Of a DNA stretch of 46,910 bases, positions 32,064 to 42,467 are shown piece by piece; position 1 is the stretch's first letter, and each line of letters starts with the position of its first letter. The notes beneath the pieces were generated by a model. The model saw nothing but the letters and a program-made list of their open reading frames with translations. It had not been told where the DNA came from and ran no database searches. The stretch is from Novosphingobium sp. (GTDB lineage: Bacteria; Pseudomonadota; Alphaproteobacteria; Sphingomonadales; Sphingomonadaceae), in assembly GCF_019748365.1 (NCBI RefSeq), contig NZ_JAIEPN010000035.1:1-46910 (forward strand), given 5' to 3'. A program made the translations under genes and the position numbers.

Positions 32064-34331
32064 CTAGCGGTTGGCGGGAACGGGCGTGGCAGGGGCGGCA
32101 GGCGTATCAGAGACAGCCTCTGCCGCGATGGGATTGCGGGCAAAGCGCATGATCACCGAAGTGCCGCCCGCTTCGTTGGGCGCAAAGGCCATGGCGCCGC
32201 CATGCTCCTCAACGATCTTGTTTACGATCGCGAGGCCGAGGCCGGTGCCCTTCTCGCGCGTTGTCATGTAGGGCTCGAGGATGCGGTCGCGCTCGGCCGG
32301 GAGGCCGACGCCGTTGTCAGCGATCGTCACGGTAACGGCTTGGCGGTCGGCCGTCAGGCTCACCGCGATCCGCCCGCGATAGGCGATATCCTCACCCTTG
32401 GCGCGCGTCTCGATCGCCTCGATGGCATTCTTGAGCACATTGGTCATGGCCTGACCGATCTGGTGGCGATCCGCCTCGACCGGTACTTGAGCCTCGCCCT
32501 CGAAGGTGAAAGTGATGTCGCTGTGCGCCACTTCCTGCAGGAACAGAGCCTGCCGGACGAGGTCGCTCGCATCCTCGGCGCGGAACACCGGCTTGGGCAG
32601 GCGGGCAAACGAGGAGAACTCGTCGACCATTTGACGCAGATCGCCGACCTGACGGATGATCGTGGCGGTGAGTTCCTCGAAAAGCTCCGGATCAGTCTCG
32701 ATCTGGCGGCGGTAGCGGCGCTTGAGCCGCTCGGTCGCAAGCTGGATCGGGGTCAGCGGGTTCTTGATTTCGTGCGCGATACGGCGGGCAACGTCGGACC
32801 AGGCGGCGCGGCGCTGATCGAGCAGCTGGCGGGTGATGTCTTCGAAGGTGATCACGTGGCCGTTGCGGTCTGCCGTGACCTTGACCGCAAGCGTGAGCAG
32901 ATCACCGCCCTTGGCATAGTGGACAATGCCGCTGGGCTCTCCGCCGGCGACAAACTGGGCCAGCTGCGGCGCGATTTCGGCCAGCGGCGCGCCGACGGGA
33001 TTGGGCACTTCCTCATGTTCGCGCGCCGGCTGCAGCAGCGCCTGCGCCGAGCTGTTCATCAGTCGGATCGCACCTTCGCGGTCGATCGAGACAATGCCGG
33101 CGGTGATGGATTCCAGCACCGCTTCGATAAAGGCGCGGCGCACTTCAAGCTGGGCATTGGCGCTGACAAGGGCCAGGGTCTGCGTTTCCAGCTGCGCGGT
33201 CATTCGGTTGAAGGCCCGCGCGAGGAGGCCGACTTCATCGGTGCCGTTGCCGGGCTGGACGCGCATCTCGAAGTTGCCGCTGCCGACATTGCGCGCCGCC
33301 GAGACAAGCTCGATCAGCGGCGCGACCTGCCGGTCGGCAAAACGCAGCGCGACCCACACGGCCAGCCCGACCAGCGCAAGGCTGATTACCAGCAGCGCGA
33401 TGTTGAACCGCAGTTGCAGCGCGCGGGCACGGCGGGAAAGAAAATCGTAGGCCTTGAGCACGCTCTGCGCGCGCTGCCACTGGTTGAGCGCCAGCGCATC
33501 GGAATTGCGCGCGACGTAGAGATAGATGCCGCGGGTACGGTCGACCGGGGTGACTGCTTCGATCCGCGCCGCCGATGCGGTGACGACGACCGGCTCACCC
33601 CCATCGATCCGTGCGAGTTCCGAAGGCGTGATCCGCTCGCGCTGCTCGTTTCTGGCCGGATCGACGATGGCCGCAGTGCGCAGGGTCCCGTCCGGGCCCT
33701 TCTCGATGATCGCAGATTCGTTGAGCCTGCGATTGATCACCTGCCACGAATAGCCCTCGGCGAATTCCTGGCTGGTGATCGGCGCCTGCCCCAGATAGTC
33801 GCGCAGGTCGCCCGCCATCGCGACGCTTTCATTGCCAACATCGCGCAGCTTGTCGGCGTAATAACCCCGCGCGAGGCTGTTGGCGTTTTCCAGCATGCCG
33901 CGCGAGTTGTCGGAGAACCAGAACTCCACGCCCGACTGGAACAGGAGCGAGGCAAAAACCACCACGAGCAGCGTTGGAATCGCCGCAATGAGCGAGAACA
34001 GCCAGACAAGCCGAACATGGAGCCGTCCGCTGCTGCCAAGCACGCTGCGCGCCGCGCGGCGCAACGCGAGGCGGCGGCCGATCAGTACGATCAGGGCCAT
34101 GGCCGGGACAAGCGTCCCGATCAGCAGGCTGGCGGTCAGCCGGGAAGGCAGCAGCTGATTGGCGTTACCGCTTGAGGACAGCGCCATCCAGGTGACGGTG
34201 ACCATCAGCGCGAGCGCCATGGTCGCGGTCATTTCGAGCAGCAGGAAAACGTTGGCGCGACGCATCGCCACCAGAAGGCGGCGATACCACCTCGGTGAGC
34301 GCCGCATGCCGCCTTTGCCGTTCTGAACCAT
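32064..34331 (-). CDS. ntrY: Membrane sensor histidine kinase NtrY
   Basis: The 755-residue kinase begins with transmembrane helices at about 25-48, 65-86 and 108-132, followed by a periplasmic sensing region (about 135-310) and another helix (about 312-335). HAMP (about 335-390, RAFNRMTAQLE) and PAS (about 405-500) domains follow. The kinase core has the phospho-His in [17 protein letters not shown]-box NVLKNAIEAIE, G1 DNGVGLP and G2 GTGLGLAIV. It lies between ntrC and ntrX on the minus strand; the 129-bp gap before it may contain its own promoter. The signal sensed is not shown by the sequence. Confidence 0.93.
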   Translation of the reverse strand: MVQNGKGGMRRSPRWYRRLLVAMRRANVFLLLEMTATMALALMVTVTWMALSSSGNANQLLPSRLTASLLIGTLVPAMALIVLIGRRLALRRAARSVLGSSGRLHVRLVWLFSLIAAIPTLLVVVFASLLFQSGVEFWFSDNSRGMLENANSLARGYYADKLRDVGNESVAMAGDLRDYLGQAPITSQEFAEGYSWQVINRRLNESAIIEKGPDGTLRTAAIVDPARNEQRERITPSELARIDGGEPVVVTASAARIEAVTPVDRTRGIYLYVARNSDALALNQWQRAQSVLKAYDFLSRRARALQLRFNIALLVISLALVGLAVWVALRFADRQVAPLIELVSAARNVGSGNFEMRVQPGNGTDEVGLLARAFNRMTAQLETQTLALVSANAQLEVRRAFIEAVLESITAGIVSIDREGAIRLMNSSAQALLQPAREHEEVPNPVGAPLAEIAPQLAQFVAGGEPSGIVHYAKGGDLLTLAVKVTADRNGHVITFEDITRQLLDQRRAAWSDVARRIAHEIKNPLTPIQLATERLKRRYRRQIETDPELFEELTATIIRQVGDLRQMVDEFSSFARLPKPVFRAEDASDLVRQALFLQEVAHSDITFTFEGEAQVPVEADRHQIGQAMTNVLKNAIEAIETRAKGEDIAYRGRIAVSLTADRQAVTVTIADNGVGLPAERDRILEPYMTTREKGTGLGLAIVNKIVEEHGGAMAFAPNEAGGTSVIMRFARNPIAAEAVSDTPAAPATPVPANR

Positions 34332-34460
34332 CGTTGCGAATGTACAACACTGCTGTTGCAGGATTGCAAGTCGATTCGACGAAAAGCAGACTACATACGG
34401 CGGACGGCATATCGCCGCGGCGTGACGTCAGTCCGAGGCCGCAGCCACCCTCAAGTCCGC

Positions 34461-35894
34461 TCAGCCGCGCGTGGCCGCGTCTTCAGGATGGATCGACAAC
34501 TCGGAGAGGCGCTTGCGCAGCGTGTTGCGGTTGATGCCGAGCAGGCGCGCGGCGCGCAGCTGGTTGCCGCCGGTGACAGACAGCGCATGAAGGAACAGCG
34601 GGCGCTCGAATGCGGCAAGCGCGGCGCTGTAGAGTTCGCCCTCGCCCGGTTCTTCCTGAGCGAGCCAATTGGAGAGCGCCTCGGCGAAATCGGCTGCCAG
34701 CACCGGCGCCGCGAGTCCGGGATGCGGCTGAGCGCGGTCCTGTGCCAGCAGCGGCTCAATGGTGGCGGCATCGATCACTTCATCGCGGGCGAGCAGCGCG
34801 AGGCGATAGACGAAATTGCGCAGCTCGCGCACATTGCCGCGCCAAGGCTGCCGCGCAAGCAGCGCTGCGCCGGCTGCAGTCAACTGGCGGCGCGGCAGGC
34901 CCTCCCCCGCTGCACGGACAAGGAAGTGGCGGGCCAGCGCCTCGATATCATCGGCGCGCTCGCGCAAGGGGGGCAGCGAAATCGGCACAACGGCGAGGCG
35001 ATAATAGAGATCCTCGCGGAAGGTGCCGGCCGCGATCATCGGTTCAAGGTCGCGGTTGGTGGCTGCAACGATGCGGCAGTCGAGCGTGATTTCCTCGGTG
35101 CCGCCGACACGGCGGATGCGGCCCGATTGCAGCGCACGCAGCAGCCGGGTCTGCGCATCCAGCGGCATGTCGCCTATTTCGTCGAGAAACAGCGTACCGC
35201 CGCGTGCTTGTTCGAACTTGCCGATGCGGCGTGTGACAGCGCCGGTAAAGGCGCCCTTTTCGTGCCCGAACAGTTCGCTTTCAATGAGATCGCTGGGGAT
35301 GGCGGCGGTATTGACGGCAATGAAGGGCCCGGCATTGCGCTTGCCGAGCTGATGGATCGCCTCGGCCACCAGTTCCTTGCCCGTGCCGGATTCGCCAAGG
35401 ATGAGGACGGTCAAATCGTTGCGCAGCACGCGCGTGATCATGCGGTAGACCGTCTGCATGGCGAGGCTGCGGCCCACCAGCGGCAAGCCGGGGGCAACGT
35501 CCTCGGCGATTTCCTCGGCGCCGGCGCTCTCGCTGGAACCGATGGCCTGCCGCACCGTGCGGACCAGTTCATCGAGATCGAAGGGCTTGGGGAAGTATTC
35601 GAAGGCGCCGGTATCGCTCGCGCGGACAGCCGTATCGAGCGTGTTCTGTGCCGAAAGGATGATCACCGGCATGTGCGGGGCCGTCTCGCGCACGCGCCCG
35701 AGGGTTTCCATTCCATCGCCGTCGGTCAGCACCACGTCGGTGAGCATCAGGCCATACTGTCGCTCCGCCAGCAGCCGGTCACGATCGGCTATCGAGGCAC
35801 AGCGGGAGACGTCATAGCCTTCGGCCTCGAGCGCCGCCGTGATGACGAGCGCAATCGAGGCGTCGTCCTCCACGAGAAGAATACGGCGCTTCAT
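34461..35894 (-). CDS. ntrC: Nitrogen regulatory response regulator NtrC
   Basis: The 477-residue sigma-54 activator has a receiver domain (LLVEDDASIAL, phospho-Asp in LTDVVLTDGDG). Its AAA+ domain has Walker A GESGTGKE, the sigma-54 loop ELFGHEKGAFTGA, Walker B TLFLDEIGDMP and RIVAATNRDLEP. The C-terminal Fis-like helix-turn-helix is GNQLRAARLLGINRNTLRKR. It would activate nitrogen-assimilation genes when phosphorylated by NtrB. Its ATG overlaps the ntrB stop by four bases. Confidence 0.95.
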   Translation of the reverse strand: MKRRILLVEDDASIALVITAALEAEGYDVSRCASIADRDRLLAERQYGLMLTDVVLTDGDGMETLGRVRETAPHMPVIILSAQNTLDTAVRASDTGAFEYFPKPFDLDELVRTVRQAIGSSESAGAEEIAEDVAPGLPLVGRSLAMQTVYRMITRVLRNDLTVLILGESGTGKELVAEAIHQLGKRNAGPFIAVNTAAIPSDLIESELFGHEKGAFTGAVTRRIGKFEQARGGTLFLDEIGDMPLDAQTRLLRALQSGRIRRVGGTEEITLDCRIVAATNRDLEPMIAAGTFREDLYYRLAVVPISLPPLRERADDIEALARHFLVRAAGEGLPRRQLTAAGAALLARQPWRGNVRELRNFVYRLALLARDEVIDAATIEPLLAQDRAQPHPGLAAPVLAADFAEALSNWLAQEEPGEGELYSAALAAFERPLFLHALSVTGGNQLRAARLLGINRNTLRKRLSELSIHPEDAATRG

Positions 35895-37006
35895 GGTTTC
35901 ACGGCTCCAGCCACGGGCAGATGCAGGCGGAAATGCGTCCATCCGCGCAAATCATCGCGGTCGTGCGTCACGCGTCCGTTCATTTCGCGCACAAGCTTCT
36001 GGACAAGCGCGAGGCCAAGGCCCTGCCCGTTCTTCTTGCCGGTCACGAAAGGATCGAAAATGTGATCGCGCAGGGCCGGATCGATGCCGGGGCCATTGTC
36101 GCTGACGCGCAGCTCGATTGGCAGGCGCAGCGGCTTGCCCCCGGGGCCGGCATGGAGCTGGATGCCGCTGGCAAAGCGGGTGCGCACGGCGATGCGGGGC
36201 TCGCGCGCGGTTTCGCAGGCCTCTCGCGCATTGGTGAAGAGGTTGAGCAAGACCTGCACCAGCGCATCGGGATTGGCCATGACCGGCGGCAGCGAGGGAT
36301 CGAACTCTTCCTCGACCACAAATCCGCCGTGCCCCGCCGCCACCACCGCTTGCGCGCGGCGCACGGCTTCGTGCAGATTGCAGGCGGTTCCGGGCTCGCG
36401 CCCACGGCGGGAGAGCGACTGCATCTGGTCGACCAGCTTGGCAATGCGGTCGACTTCACCGGTAATAAGTTCGGTGAGCGCCCGGTCGGTATCGCCCAGC
36501 TTGCGGCCCAGGAGCTGCGCCGCGCCGCGAATGCCCGCCAGTGGGTTCTTGATCTCATGCGCGAGGACTTCGGGCGCGCGCAGCGGTGTGCCCTCCCCCG
36601 CCCCGGCTCCGCCGCCGTCGCCCGAAAGCGCCTCGACCCCGACACCCTCGCTGAGCGCGAGAAGCTGCCACCCAGGGAAATAGGCGACCGGAGAGGTCAT
36701 GACGTCGATCCGGCGCGCGGGCGCACCGAGAATGCGGACAAGCGAATCGCGCGCAAGAAGCTGCGCTTCACCCTCGGCCAGACGGCGCAGGATGAGCGGC
36801 TCCTCGAAGGCGAAGACATCCTCCACTGCCTTGCCGACCAGCCTGCGGGCGCCTTGCCCGGCCAGCTGTTCGGCTGCGGGATTGGCGGCGGCGATGGTGA
36901 GGTCGAGCGCCAGTGTGAATATCGCCAGCGGCAAACTGGCAACGATGCGCTTGGGATCAGGTCGCGCGCTATCGCCAACCTTGCGCCAGTCGGCAGGACC
37001 GCTCAT
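35891..37006 (-). CDS. ntrB: Nitrogen regulation sensor kinase NtrB
   Basis: The 371-residue soluble kinase has an N-terminal PAS domain (about 20-120). Its kinase core has the phospho-His in [20 protein letters not shown], the N-box [18 protein letters not shown] and [12 protein letters not shown]. No transmembrane segment is present, as expected for NtrB, which takes its signal from PII protein. A Gly/Ala-rich stretch ([12 protein letters not shown]) before the His domain is unusual but looks like a linker. It is joined by ATGA overlaps to dusB before it and ntrC after it. Confidence 0.93.
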   Translation of the reverse strand: MSGPADWRKVGDSARPDPKRIVASLPLAIFTLALDLTIAAANPAAEQLAGQGARRLVGKAVEDVFAFEEPLILRRLAEGEAQLLARDSLVRILGAPARRIDVMTSPVAYFPGWQLLALSEGVGVEALSGDGGGAGAGEGTPLRAPEVLAHEIKNPLAGIRGAAQLLGRKLGDTDRALTELITGEVDRIAKLVDQMQSLSRRGREPGTACNLHEAVRRAQAVVAAGHGGFVVEEEFDPSLPPVMANPDALVQVLLNLFTNAREACETAREPRIAVRTRFASGIQLHAGPGGKPLRLPIELRVSDNGPGIDPALRDHIFDPFVTGKKNGQGLGLALVQKLVREMNGRVTHDRDDLRGWTHFRLHLPVAGAVKP

Positions 37007-38031
37007 GCCGCCGCGCGGCTGGCAGGGGCAGCCATCGCGCGGCCATAGAACTCGGCAAGTGAAGCAAGCACGACTTTGGGATCGTCGATGAAGTTCACGC
37101 GGTTGCGGAACTCCGCCGAACCGGCCAGGCCCTTGGTGTACCACCCCAAGTGCTTGCGCGCCATGTTGACGCCGGTGATGGTGCCATAATGCTCGAGCAT
37201 TGCATGATAATGCTCTGTGATCAGGGCATATTGCTCGGCAAGGGTGGGTTCGGGGCGATATTCGCCGGTATCGAGCCAGTGCATGACCTGCCCCAGCAGC
37301 CACGGTTTGCCATAGGCGCCGCGCCCGATCATCAGGCCGTCCGCTCCGCTCTGCTCGATGGCAGCGGCGGCGTCCTCGATCCCGCAGATATCGCCGTTGA
37401 CGATGACCGGGATCGAAACCGCATCCTTCACCTTCCGCACAAAAGCCCAGTCGGCGCTGCCTTTGTACATCTGGTTGCGGGTGCGGCCGTGGACGGTGAT
37501 CATCTGCGCGCCGAGATCCTGCGCGATGCGCGCAAGCTCGGGCGCGTTGAGGCTGTCATGACACCAGCCCATGCGCATCTTGACGGTGACCGGCACCTTG
37601 ACCGCCTTGACCGTCGCCGCGATCAGCGCGGTGGCGAGCGGGATGTCGCGCATCAGCGCCGAGCCGCAATCGCCGCTGACGATCTTGCGCACCGGGCAGC
37701 CCATGTTGATGTCGATGATTGCCGCGCCCTTGTCTTCCGAGATGCGGGCCGCTTCGGCCATCTGCGCGGGCTCGTTGCCCATGAGCTGCATCGAGACCGG
37801 CTCTTCCGTGGGGTGCCACGCCGCTTTCTGGATCGACTGGCGCGTTTCGCGGATCGCGGCGGGACTGGCGATCATTTCCGTCACATTGAGGCCCGAGCCG
37901 AACCGGCGGACCATGGTGCGGAACGGCAGATCCGAGACACCCGTCATCGGCGCCAGCACGACGGGCTGCGCAATGCGCACTGGGCCGACCATGATCGGCT
38001 TGAGCTCGGGCGGGGCGGGAAGTTCGCTCAT
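37003..38031 (-). CDS. dusB: tRNA-dihydrouridine synthase (nifR3-type)
   Basis: The 342-residue FMN enzyme reduces uridines in t[19 protein letters not shown] and [19 protein letters not shown] (active-site Cys near the end) are DUS signatures. [13 protein letters not shown] and NGDIC follow in the TIM barrel, with a C-terminal helical tRNA-binding domain. In alphaproteobacteria this gene heads the ntrBC operon (nifR3), as here. It is divergent from ispDF, with 74 bp between the starts. Confidence 0.94.
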   Translation of the reverse strand: MSELPAPPELKPIMVGPVRIAQPVVLAPMTGVSDLPFRTMVRRFGSGLNVTEMIASPAAIRETRQSIQKAAWHPTEEPVSMQLMGNEPAQMAEAARISEDKGAAIIDINMGCPVRKIVSGDCGSALMRDIPLATALIAATVKAVKVPVTVKMRMGWCHDSLNAPELARIAQDLGAQMITVHGRTRNQMYKGSADWAFVRKVKDAVSIPVIVNGDICGIEDAAAAIEQSGADGLMIGRGAYGKPWLLGQVMHWLDTGEYRPEPTLAEQYALITEHYHAMLEHYGTITGVNMARKHLGWYTKGLAGSAEFRNRVNFIDDPKVVLASLAEFYGRAMAAPASRAAA

Positions 38032-38105
38032 AAGGGTCTGCCTAAAAAAGAGGCATGCGCTTAGTCGATTGCGCGGTTTGCGGCAAGGACTGTAAGGGGC
38101 GGTGC

Positions 38106-39263
38106 ATGAGCCTGCCTGCATCCGCTTCCGTTGCCGCTGTTGTCGTCGCCGCCGGGCAAGGTCTGCGTGCGGGTGGAACGGTGCCCAAGCAGTTTGCGCT
38201 TTGGCGGGGCAAGCCGCTGGTGCGGCATTCGGTGGAAGCGCTCGCCAGGGCCGGGGTTTCGCCGATCGTGGCAGTGATCCCCGCAAACTGGGAAGATACC
38301 GCAAAGGAGGCACTGGCCGGACTGCCCGGCGTGCTCTTCGTCCACGGCGCGGCGAGCCGCCAGGGATCGGTGCGCGCCGGCTTGGAAGCACTTGCAGGCG
38401 ATGTACCCGATCATGTGCTGATCCACGATGCGGCACGGCCCGATCTTCCCGAGGCGGTTATTGCGGCGCTGGTCACCGCGCTCGAAGCCCGGCCCGGTGC
38501 CATTCCGGTGCTGCCGGTGGTGGACAGCGTGGTGCGCGGGGCGGAGGGGCTGCGCGGCGCCTTTGTCGAGCGCGACGGGCTTTACCGCGTGCAGACCCCG
38601 CAAGCCTTCCACTTCGATGCGATCCTTGCCGCGCACCGGGTATGGGATGGCGCAGCGGATGCAGGCGATGACGCTGCCGTTGCCGAAGCGGCAAGGCTGG
38701 CTGTCGCGCTCGTTCCGGGCGACGAGCGGCTCAAGAAAGTCACTTTTGCGGAAGATCTGAAGGATGACGGCATGACACTCCCCGCCGTGCGCACCGGCAT
38801 GGGCTACGACGTTCACCGCCTTGCCGAGGGCGAAGAACTATGGCTATGCGGCATGAAAATCGAGCATTCCAAAGGCCTTGCCGGGCACTCCGACGCTGAC
38901 GTCGCCATCCATGCGCTGGTCGATGCGCTGCTGGGCGCGGTGGCGGCGGGTGATATCGGCGATCACTTCCCGCCATCGGACCCGCAGTGGCGGGGTGCCG
39001 CATCGGACCGGTTCCTCGCGCATGCAGGAACACTGGTGGCCGCGGCGGGTTATGCCATTGGCAACGTCGATGTCACGATCATCTGCGAGACTCCGCGCAT
39101 TGGCCCCCACAAGGCAGCCATGCGGGCACGGCTCGCGGCGATTCTGGCGATTGACATCGCCGCGGTGAGCGTCAAGGCGACAACCACCGAGCGGCTCGGC
39201 TTCACCGGTCGCGGCGAAGGGATTGCTGCGCAGGCGGTGGCCACTGTCATCGCGCGCGGCTGA
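38106..39263 (+). CDS. ispDF: Bifunctional IspD/IspF (MEP isoprenoid pathway)
   Basis: The 385-residue protein joins two enzymes of the non-mevalonate pathway. Residues 1-220 are IspD (cytidylyltransferase), with [13 protein letters not shown] and [11 protein letters not shown]. Residues 228-385 are IspF (cyclodiphosphate synthase), starting [12 protein letters not shown], with [19 protein letters not shown] (zinc ligands) and [15 protein letters not shown]. The fusion is common in alphaproteobacteria. IspE, which acts between them, is not adjacent. ATG 38106 has AGGGG seven bases upstream and matches the IspD N-terminus; an upstream start at 38055 would add a Cys-rich leader and is less likely. 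Confidence 0.95.
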   Translation: MSLPASASVAAVVVAAGQGLRAGGTVPKQFALWRGKPLVRHSVEALARAGVSPIVAVIPANWEDTAKEALAGLPGVLFVHGAASRQGSVRAGLEALAGDVPDHVLIHDAARPDLPEAVIAALVTALEARPGAIPVLPVVDSVVRGAEGLRGAFVERDGLYRVQTPQAFHFDAILAAHRVWDGAADAGDDAAVAEAARLAVALVPGDERLKKVTFAEDLKDDGMTLPAVRTGMGYDVHRLAEGEELWLCGMKIEHSKGLAGHSDADVAIHALVDALLGAVAAGDIGDHFPPSDPQWRGAASDRFLAHAGTLVAAAGYAIGNVDVTIICETPRIGPHKAAMRARLAAILAIDIAAVSVKATTTERLGFTGRGEGIAAQAVATVIARG

Positions 39264-39277
39264 AGGAGTTGCGGTTC

Positions 39278-39835
39278 ATGTCGCTGGTACGGAACTTGGT
39301 CTGGGGCGCGGCGCTGACCTCGCTCGGCGCAGCGGAACTCGCCGCGGCGCAGGAACCGGCCTGCCTGAGCGAGCGCGAGGTAACGAGCCTTGTGACCTAT
39401 GCGCTGCCGGTGGTGATGGATTCCACCATGAAGACCTGCCGTCCGCAGCTCTCGCCGCAGGGCTATTTCGCGACGCAGGGTTCCTCGCTGGTGCAGCGCT
39501 ATGCAGCGCGCAAGAGCGCGGCCTGGCCGGAAGCGCGTGCGGCGCTGGTCAAGCTCGGCGGCAATGACGACAAGCTCAAGGATATCGTCTCGAGCCTTTC
39601 GGACGAGGCGCTGCAGCCATTTGCGGAAGGCATGGTCGCCGCCGTCGTGACCAGGGGGATCAAGCCCGGCCAGTGCAAGGCGATCGAGCGCGCGACAAGG
39701 CTGCTCTCACCCCTTCCCCCGGAAAACACGGCGGAACTGGTGACCTTCGTTCTCGTGATGGCGGACAAGCCCAAGGTGCGCGGCGCGGTGGGTGCCAGCA
39801 AGAAGTCCGACCTGCCGATCTGCCCGGCGGCCTGA
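39278..39835 (+). CDS. Secreted protein of unknown function, four cysteines
   Basis: The 185-residue protein starts at ATG 39278 with AAGGAG nine bases upstream. A signal peptide (MSLVRNLVWGAALTSLGAAE followed by LAAA) precedes the mature start QEPACLSERE. Four cysteines (ACLSE, KTCRPQ, GQCKAI, PICPAA) could make two disulfides in the periplasm. The middle is mainly helical (ARAALVKLGGNDDKLKDIVS). I recognise no family. It lies 14 bp after ispDF and three bases before pncC, so it is in the same transcript. Confidence 0.75.
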   Translation: MSLVRNLVWGAALTSLGAAELAAAQEPACLSEREVTSLVTYALPVVMDSTMKTCRPQLSPQGYFATQGSSLVQRYAARKSAAWPEARAALVKLGGNDDKLKDIVSSLSDEALQPFAEGMVAAVVTRGIKPGQCKAIERATRLLSPLPPENTAELVTFVLVMADKPKVRGAVGASKKSDLPICPAA

Positions 39836-39838
39836 GCG

Positions 39839-40342
39839 ATGGACACCCTGCTTCCCGCTGAACTCACCGCCCTCGCCGCGCGGGTGATTGCCGAAAACAA
39901 GGCGGCCGGCCGCATGGTGGCGGTGGCGGAAAGCTGCACTGGCGGGCTCGTTGCCGCAGCGCTGACCGAGATCGCCGGATCATCCGCCGTGGTCGATCGC
40001 GGTTTCGTGACTTATTCGAACGAGGCCAAGCACGAGATGCTGGGCGTCTCGACCGATCTGATCGATACCTTCGGCGCGGTTTCGGTCGCGGTGGCCTGGT
40101 CAATGGCGCAAGGCGCGCTCAAGCATTCGAGAGCGCAGGTTGCGGTGGCAATCACCGGGATCGCTGGGCCGGATGGCGGCAGCGAGCAGAAGCCGGTGGG
40201 GACGGTCGTCTTTGCCAAGGCCGAGCGCGGCGAGGATCCCGAGGCCGTAAATGCCGAGTTCAAGGTGTTCGAGACCGCGAAAACCCGCGCCGAAGTGCGG
40301 CTTCAGGCGGCGCTGGTCGCGCTTGAGCTTCTGCTGCCGTAG
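39839..40342 (+). CDS. pncC: Nicotinamide-nucleotide amidase (CinA C-terminal type)
   Basis: The 167-residue protein is the stand-alone CinA C-terminal domain, which deamidates NMN to NaMN in the pyridine salvage cycle. [14 protein letters not shown] (catalytic Ser-Cys region), [30 protein letters not shown] and [20 protein letters not shown] are all present. The N-terminal molybdopterin-binding half of full CinA is absent, as usual for the PncC form. Its last 40 bases overlap the end of the RatA/Coq10-like gene on the other strand. Confidence 0.9.
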   Translation: MDTLLPAELTALAARVIAENKAAGRMVAVAESCTGGLVAAALTEIAGSSAVVDRGFVTYSNEAKHEMLGVSTDLIDTFGAVSVAVAWSMAQGALKHSRAQVAVAITGIAGPDGGSEQKPVGTVVFAKAERGEDPEAVNAEFKVFETAKTRAEVRLQAALVALELLLP

Positions 40343-40764
40343 ACCTTTTCCGCGCGCGTTTCGAAGGCGGCGACCATCTTGCGGAAGGCACGGTCGAGAT
40401 ACTGGCCGGCCAGCGCTTCCAGAATCGCGCTGCGGAAGGTGAAATCGACGTTGAAGTCGATCACGCAGCTGCCATCTTCCTCGGCGCGGAATTCCCAGGT
40501 GTTCGAAAGGCGCTTCAGGGGCCCGTCGAGGTACTCGACCGCGATGCGGTTCGGGCGTTCCTTCAGCACGCGCGAGGTGAACTTTTCGCGCAGGGCGCTG
40601 AAACCGACCATCATGTCGGCTACCATCTCCGTCTCGCTGTCGGACTTGATGCGCGTCGCGACGACCCAGGGGAGGAACTCCGGGTAGCGCTTCACGTCGG
40701 CGACGAGATCGAACATCTCCTCGGCCGACCAGGCGAGCCGCCGCTGCTGGTTGATCACCGGCAT
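40303..40764 (-). CDS. RatA/Coq10-like START-domain protein
   Basis: The 153-residue protein has the SRPBCC/START fold of the Coq10/RatA family. Visible blocks are [32 protein letters not shown], and the late [20 protein letters not shown] followed by FRSAILE. Coq10 relatives bind ubiquinone and help respiration; RatA of E. coli was described as a ribosome-association toxin. For alphaproteobacteria, quinone binding is the safer expectation. ATG 40764 lies four bases after the lipA stop, so the two are co-transcribed. Confidence 0.87.
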   Translation of the reverse strand: MPVINQQRRLAWSAEEMFDLVADVKRYPEFLPWVVATRIKSDSETEMVADMMVGFSALREKFTSRVLKERPNRIAVEYLDGPLKRLSNTWEFRAEEDGSCVIDFNVDFTFRSAILEALAGQYLDRAFRKMVAAFETRAEKVYGSRSSSATSAA

Positions 40765-40768
40765 GGGA

Positions 40769-41710
40769 TCAGCCCCTCGCGGCGGCCTTCGCCAGTTGGG
40801 CTTCGCGGGCGGCGCGCATTTCGGCAAAATCTTCGCCGGCGTGGTAGCTCGACCGGGTCAGCGGGCTCGACGCGACCTGCAGGAAGCCCTTGGCGCGGGC
40901 GATCGCGCCATAGGCGGCAAAGGCCTGCGGCGTCACGAAATCGATCACCGGCGCGTGCTTGGGCGTGGGCTGGAGGTACTGGCCCATGGTGAGGAAATCG
41001 ATGCCGGCCGAACGCATGTCGTCCATCACCTGATGCACTTCGAGCCGTTCCTCGCCGAGCCCGAGCATGACGCCCGACTTGGTGAAGACGCGCGGATCGT
41101 GGTGCTTGACCTCTTCGAGCAGGCGCAGCGAGGCGTAGTAGCGCGCGCCGGGGCGGATGGTGGGATAGAGCCGCGGCACGGTTTCAAGGTTGTGGTTGTA
41201 GACGTCGGGCCCCGCCGCCATGATCGCCTCGACCGCGCTGCGCATCTTGCCGCGGAAATCCGGGGTCAGGATCTCGATCGTGGTCTTCGGCGTCGCGGCG
41301 CGCAAAGCCTCGATCACCTTCACAAACTGGCTCGCGCCGCCATCGGGCAAGTCATCGCGATCGACCGAAGTCACCACGATGTGTTCGAGCCCAAGCTTGG
41401 CGGCAGCTTCGGCGACATGGCCCGGCTCGCTCGCATCGACCTTGCGCGGCATGCCGGTCTTGACGTTGCAGAAGGCGCAGGCGCGGGTGCAGACATCGCC
41501 GAGGATCATGACGGTCGCGTGCTTCTTCGTCCAGCACTCGCCGATGTTCGGGCAGGCCGCTTCCTCGCACACCGTGTTGAGCCCGAGGCTGCGCATGAGG
41601 CCGCGCGTTTCCTCATAACCCTTGCTGGTGGGTGCCTTGACCCGGATCCAATCGGGCTTGCGAGCACGCGCCGGGCGATCCGGCGCGGCAATCGGGGTCT
41701 GATCGTTCAT
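40769..41710 (-). CDS. lipA: Lipoyl synthase
   Basis: The 313-residue radical-SAM enzyme inserts two sulfurs into octanoyl groups on lipoyl domains. The auxiliary cluster motif is [12 protein letters not shown]. The radical-SAM motif is CTRACAFC, followed by [30 protein letters not shown] and the C-terminal [10 protein letters not shown] (third ligand Ser) complete the family pattern. The gene is followed by the RatA/Coq10-like gene and divergent from the carbonic anhydrase. Confidence 0.95.
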   Translation of the reverse strand: MNDQTPIAAPDRPARARKPDWIRVKAPTSKGYEETRGLMRSLGLNTVCEEAACPNIGECWTKKHATVMILGDVCTRACAFCNVKTGMPRKVDASEPGHVAEAAAKLGLEHIVVTSVDRDDLPDGGASQFVKVIEALRAATPKTTIEILTPDFRGKMRSAVEAIMAAGPDVYNHNLETVPRLYPTIRPGARYYASLRLLEEVKHHDPRVFTKSGVMLGLGEERLEVHQVMDDMRSAGIDFLTMGQYLQPTPKHAPVIDFVTPQAFAAYGAIARAKGFLQVASSPLTRSSYHAGEDFAEMRAAREAQLAKAAARG

Positions 41711-41776
41711 GGCGGTTCAGATAGGCGCATGAAGCATGACTTGAAAGATGCATTCGTACGCTGCAACAGACCCCTT

Positions 41777-42430
41777 ATGGCCAGACCTTTCTCACCAGAG
41801 CTCGATCACCTCATCGAAGGCTATCGCCGCTTCCGCACGAATGGCTGGACCCCGCGGCTCGAGCGCTGGCACCAGTTGCGCGAGGGACAAGAGCCGCCGG
41901 TCATGGTGATCGCCTGTTCGGACAGCCGCGTCGATCCCGCGCAGATCTTCGATACCGACCCGGGCGAGATGTTCGTGGTGCGCAATGTGGCCGCGCTGGT
42001 GCCGCCGTTCGAGACCTCGCCCGGCTACCACGGTGTTTCCGCAGCGCTCGAATTTGCGGTCCAGGTGCTCAAAGTCCGCAAGATCGTCGTGCTCGGCCAT
42101 GGCATGTGCGGTGGCTGCCGCGCGGCGCTGACGCAGGAGCTGGAAGGCACAGAGCCCGGCGAAGGCGGCTTCATCAACGACTGGATCGGCCTCCTCAGCC
42201 CGGCGCGCGACGGCGTCGTCCATGCCCATGGCACCAGCGGCCGCCTGGCCGAGCGCGCGATGGAGCAGGCCGGGGTGAAGGTCAGCCTTGCCAACTTGCG
42301 CACCTTCCCTTGCGTGCGCCGCAAGGAAGCCGCCGGCGAACTGCGGCTGCGCGGCGCGTTCTTCGCGATCTCGGACGGGGTGCTGCATGTCCTCGACGAA
42401 GAAACCGGCGAGTTCAGCGAGGTGCAGTGA
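41777..42430 (+). CDS. Beta-carbonic anhydrase
   Basis: The 217-residue cytoplasmic enzyme converts CO2 to bicarbonate. The zinc site is C47 in IACSDSRVD (with the Asp49-Arg51 pair), H108 and C111 in LGHGMCGGC. VVRNVAALVPPFE is also typical of the family. A possible ATG at 41729 would add 16 residues; I prefer ATG 41777 because it fits the usual N-terminus, although neither has a good ribosome site. A REP-like palindrome follows the stop after about 38 bp. Confidence 0.92.
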   Translation: MARPFSPELDHLIEGYRRFRTNGWTPRLERWHQLREGQEPPVMVIACSDSRVDPAQIFDTDPGEMFVVRNVAALVPPFETSPGYHGVSAALEFAVQVLKVRKIVVLGHGMCGGCRAALTQELEGTEPGEGGFINDWIGLLSPARDGVVHAHGTSGRLAERAMEQAGVKVSLANLRTFPCVRRKEAAGELRLRGAFFAISDGVLHVLDEETGEFSEVQ

Positions 42431-42467
42431 GATCATAGCCGCAGAGCATCGGCCTCAGCCGCTCTGT

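Noticed and set aside
32031..34175. Plus-strand open frame of 714 codons opposite ntrY
   Set aside because: NtrY has complete HAMP, PAS and kinase motifs on the minus strand. The antisense frame is Arg/Asp/Gly-rich without motifs.
34356..36065. Plus-strand open frame opposite ntrC
   Set aside because: It is an antisense shadow of a well-defined sigma-54 activator.
40751..41776. Upstream extension of the carbonic anhydrase frame
   Set aside because: It runs antisense through lipA. The enzyme family begins at MARPFSPELD, position 41777.
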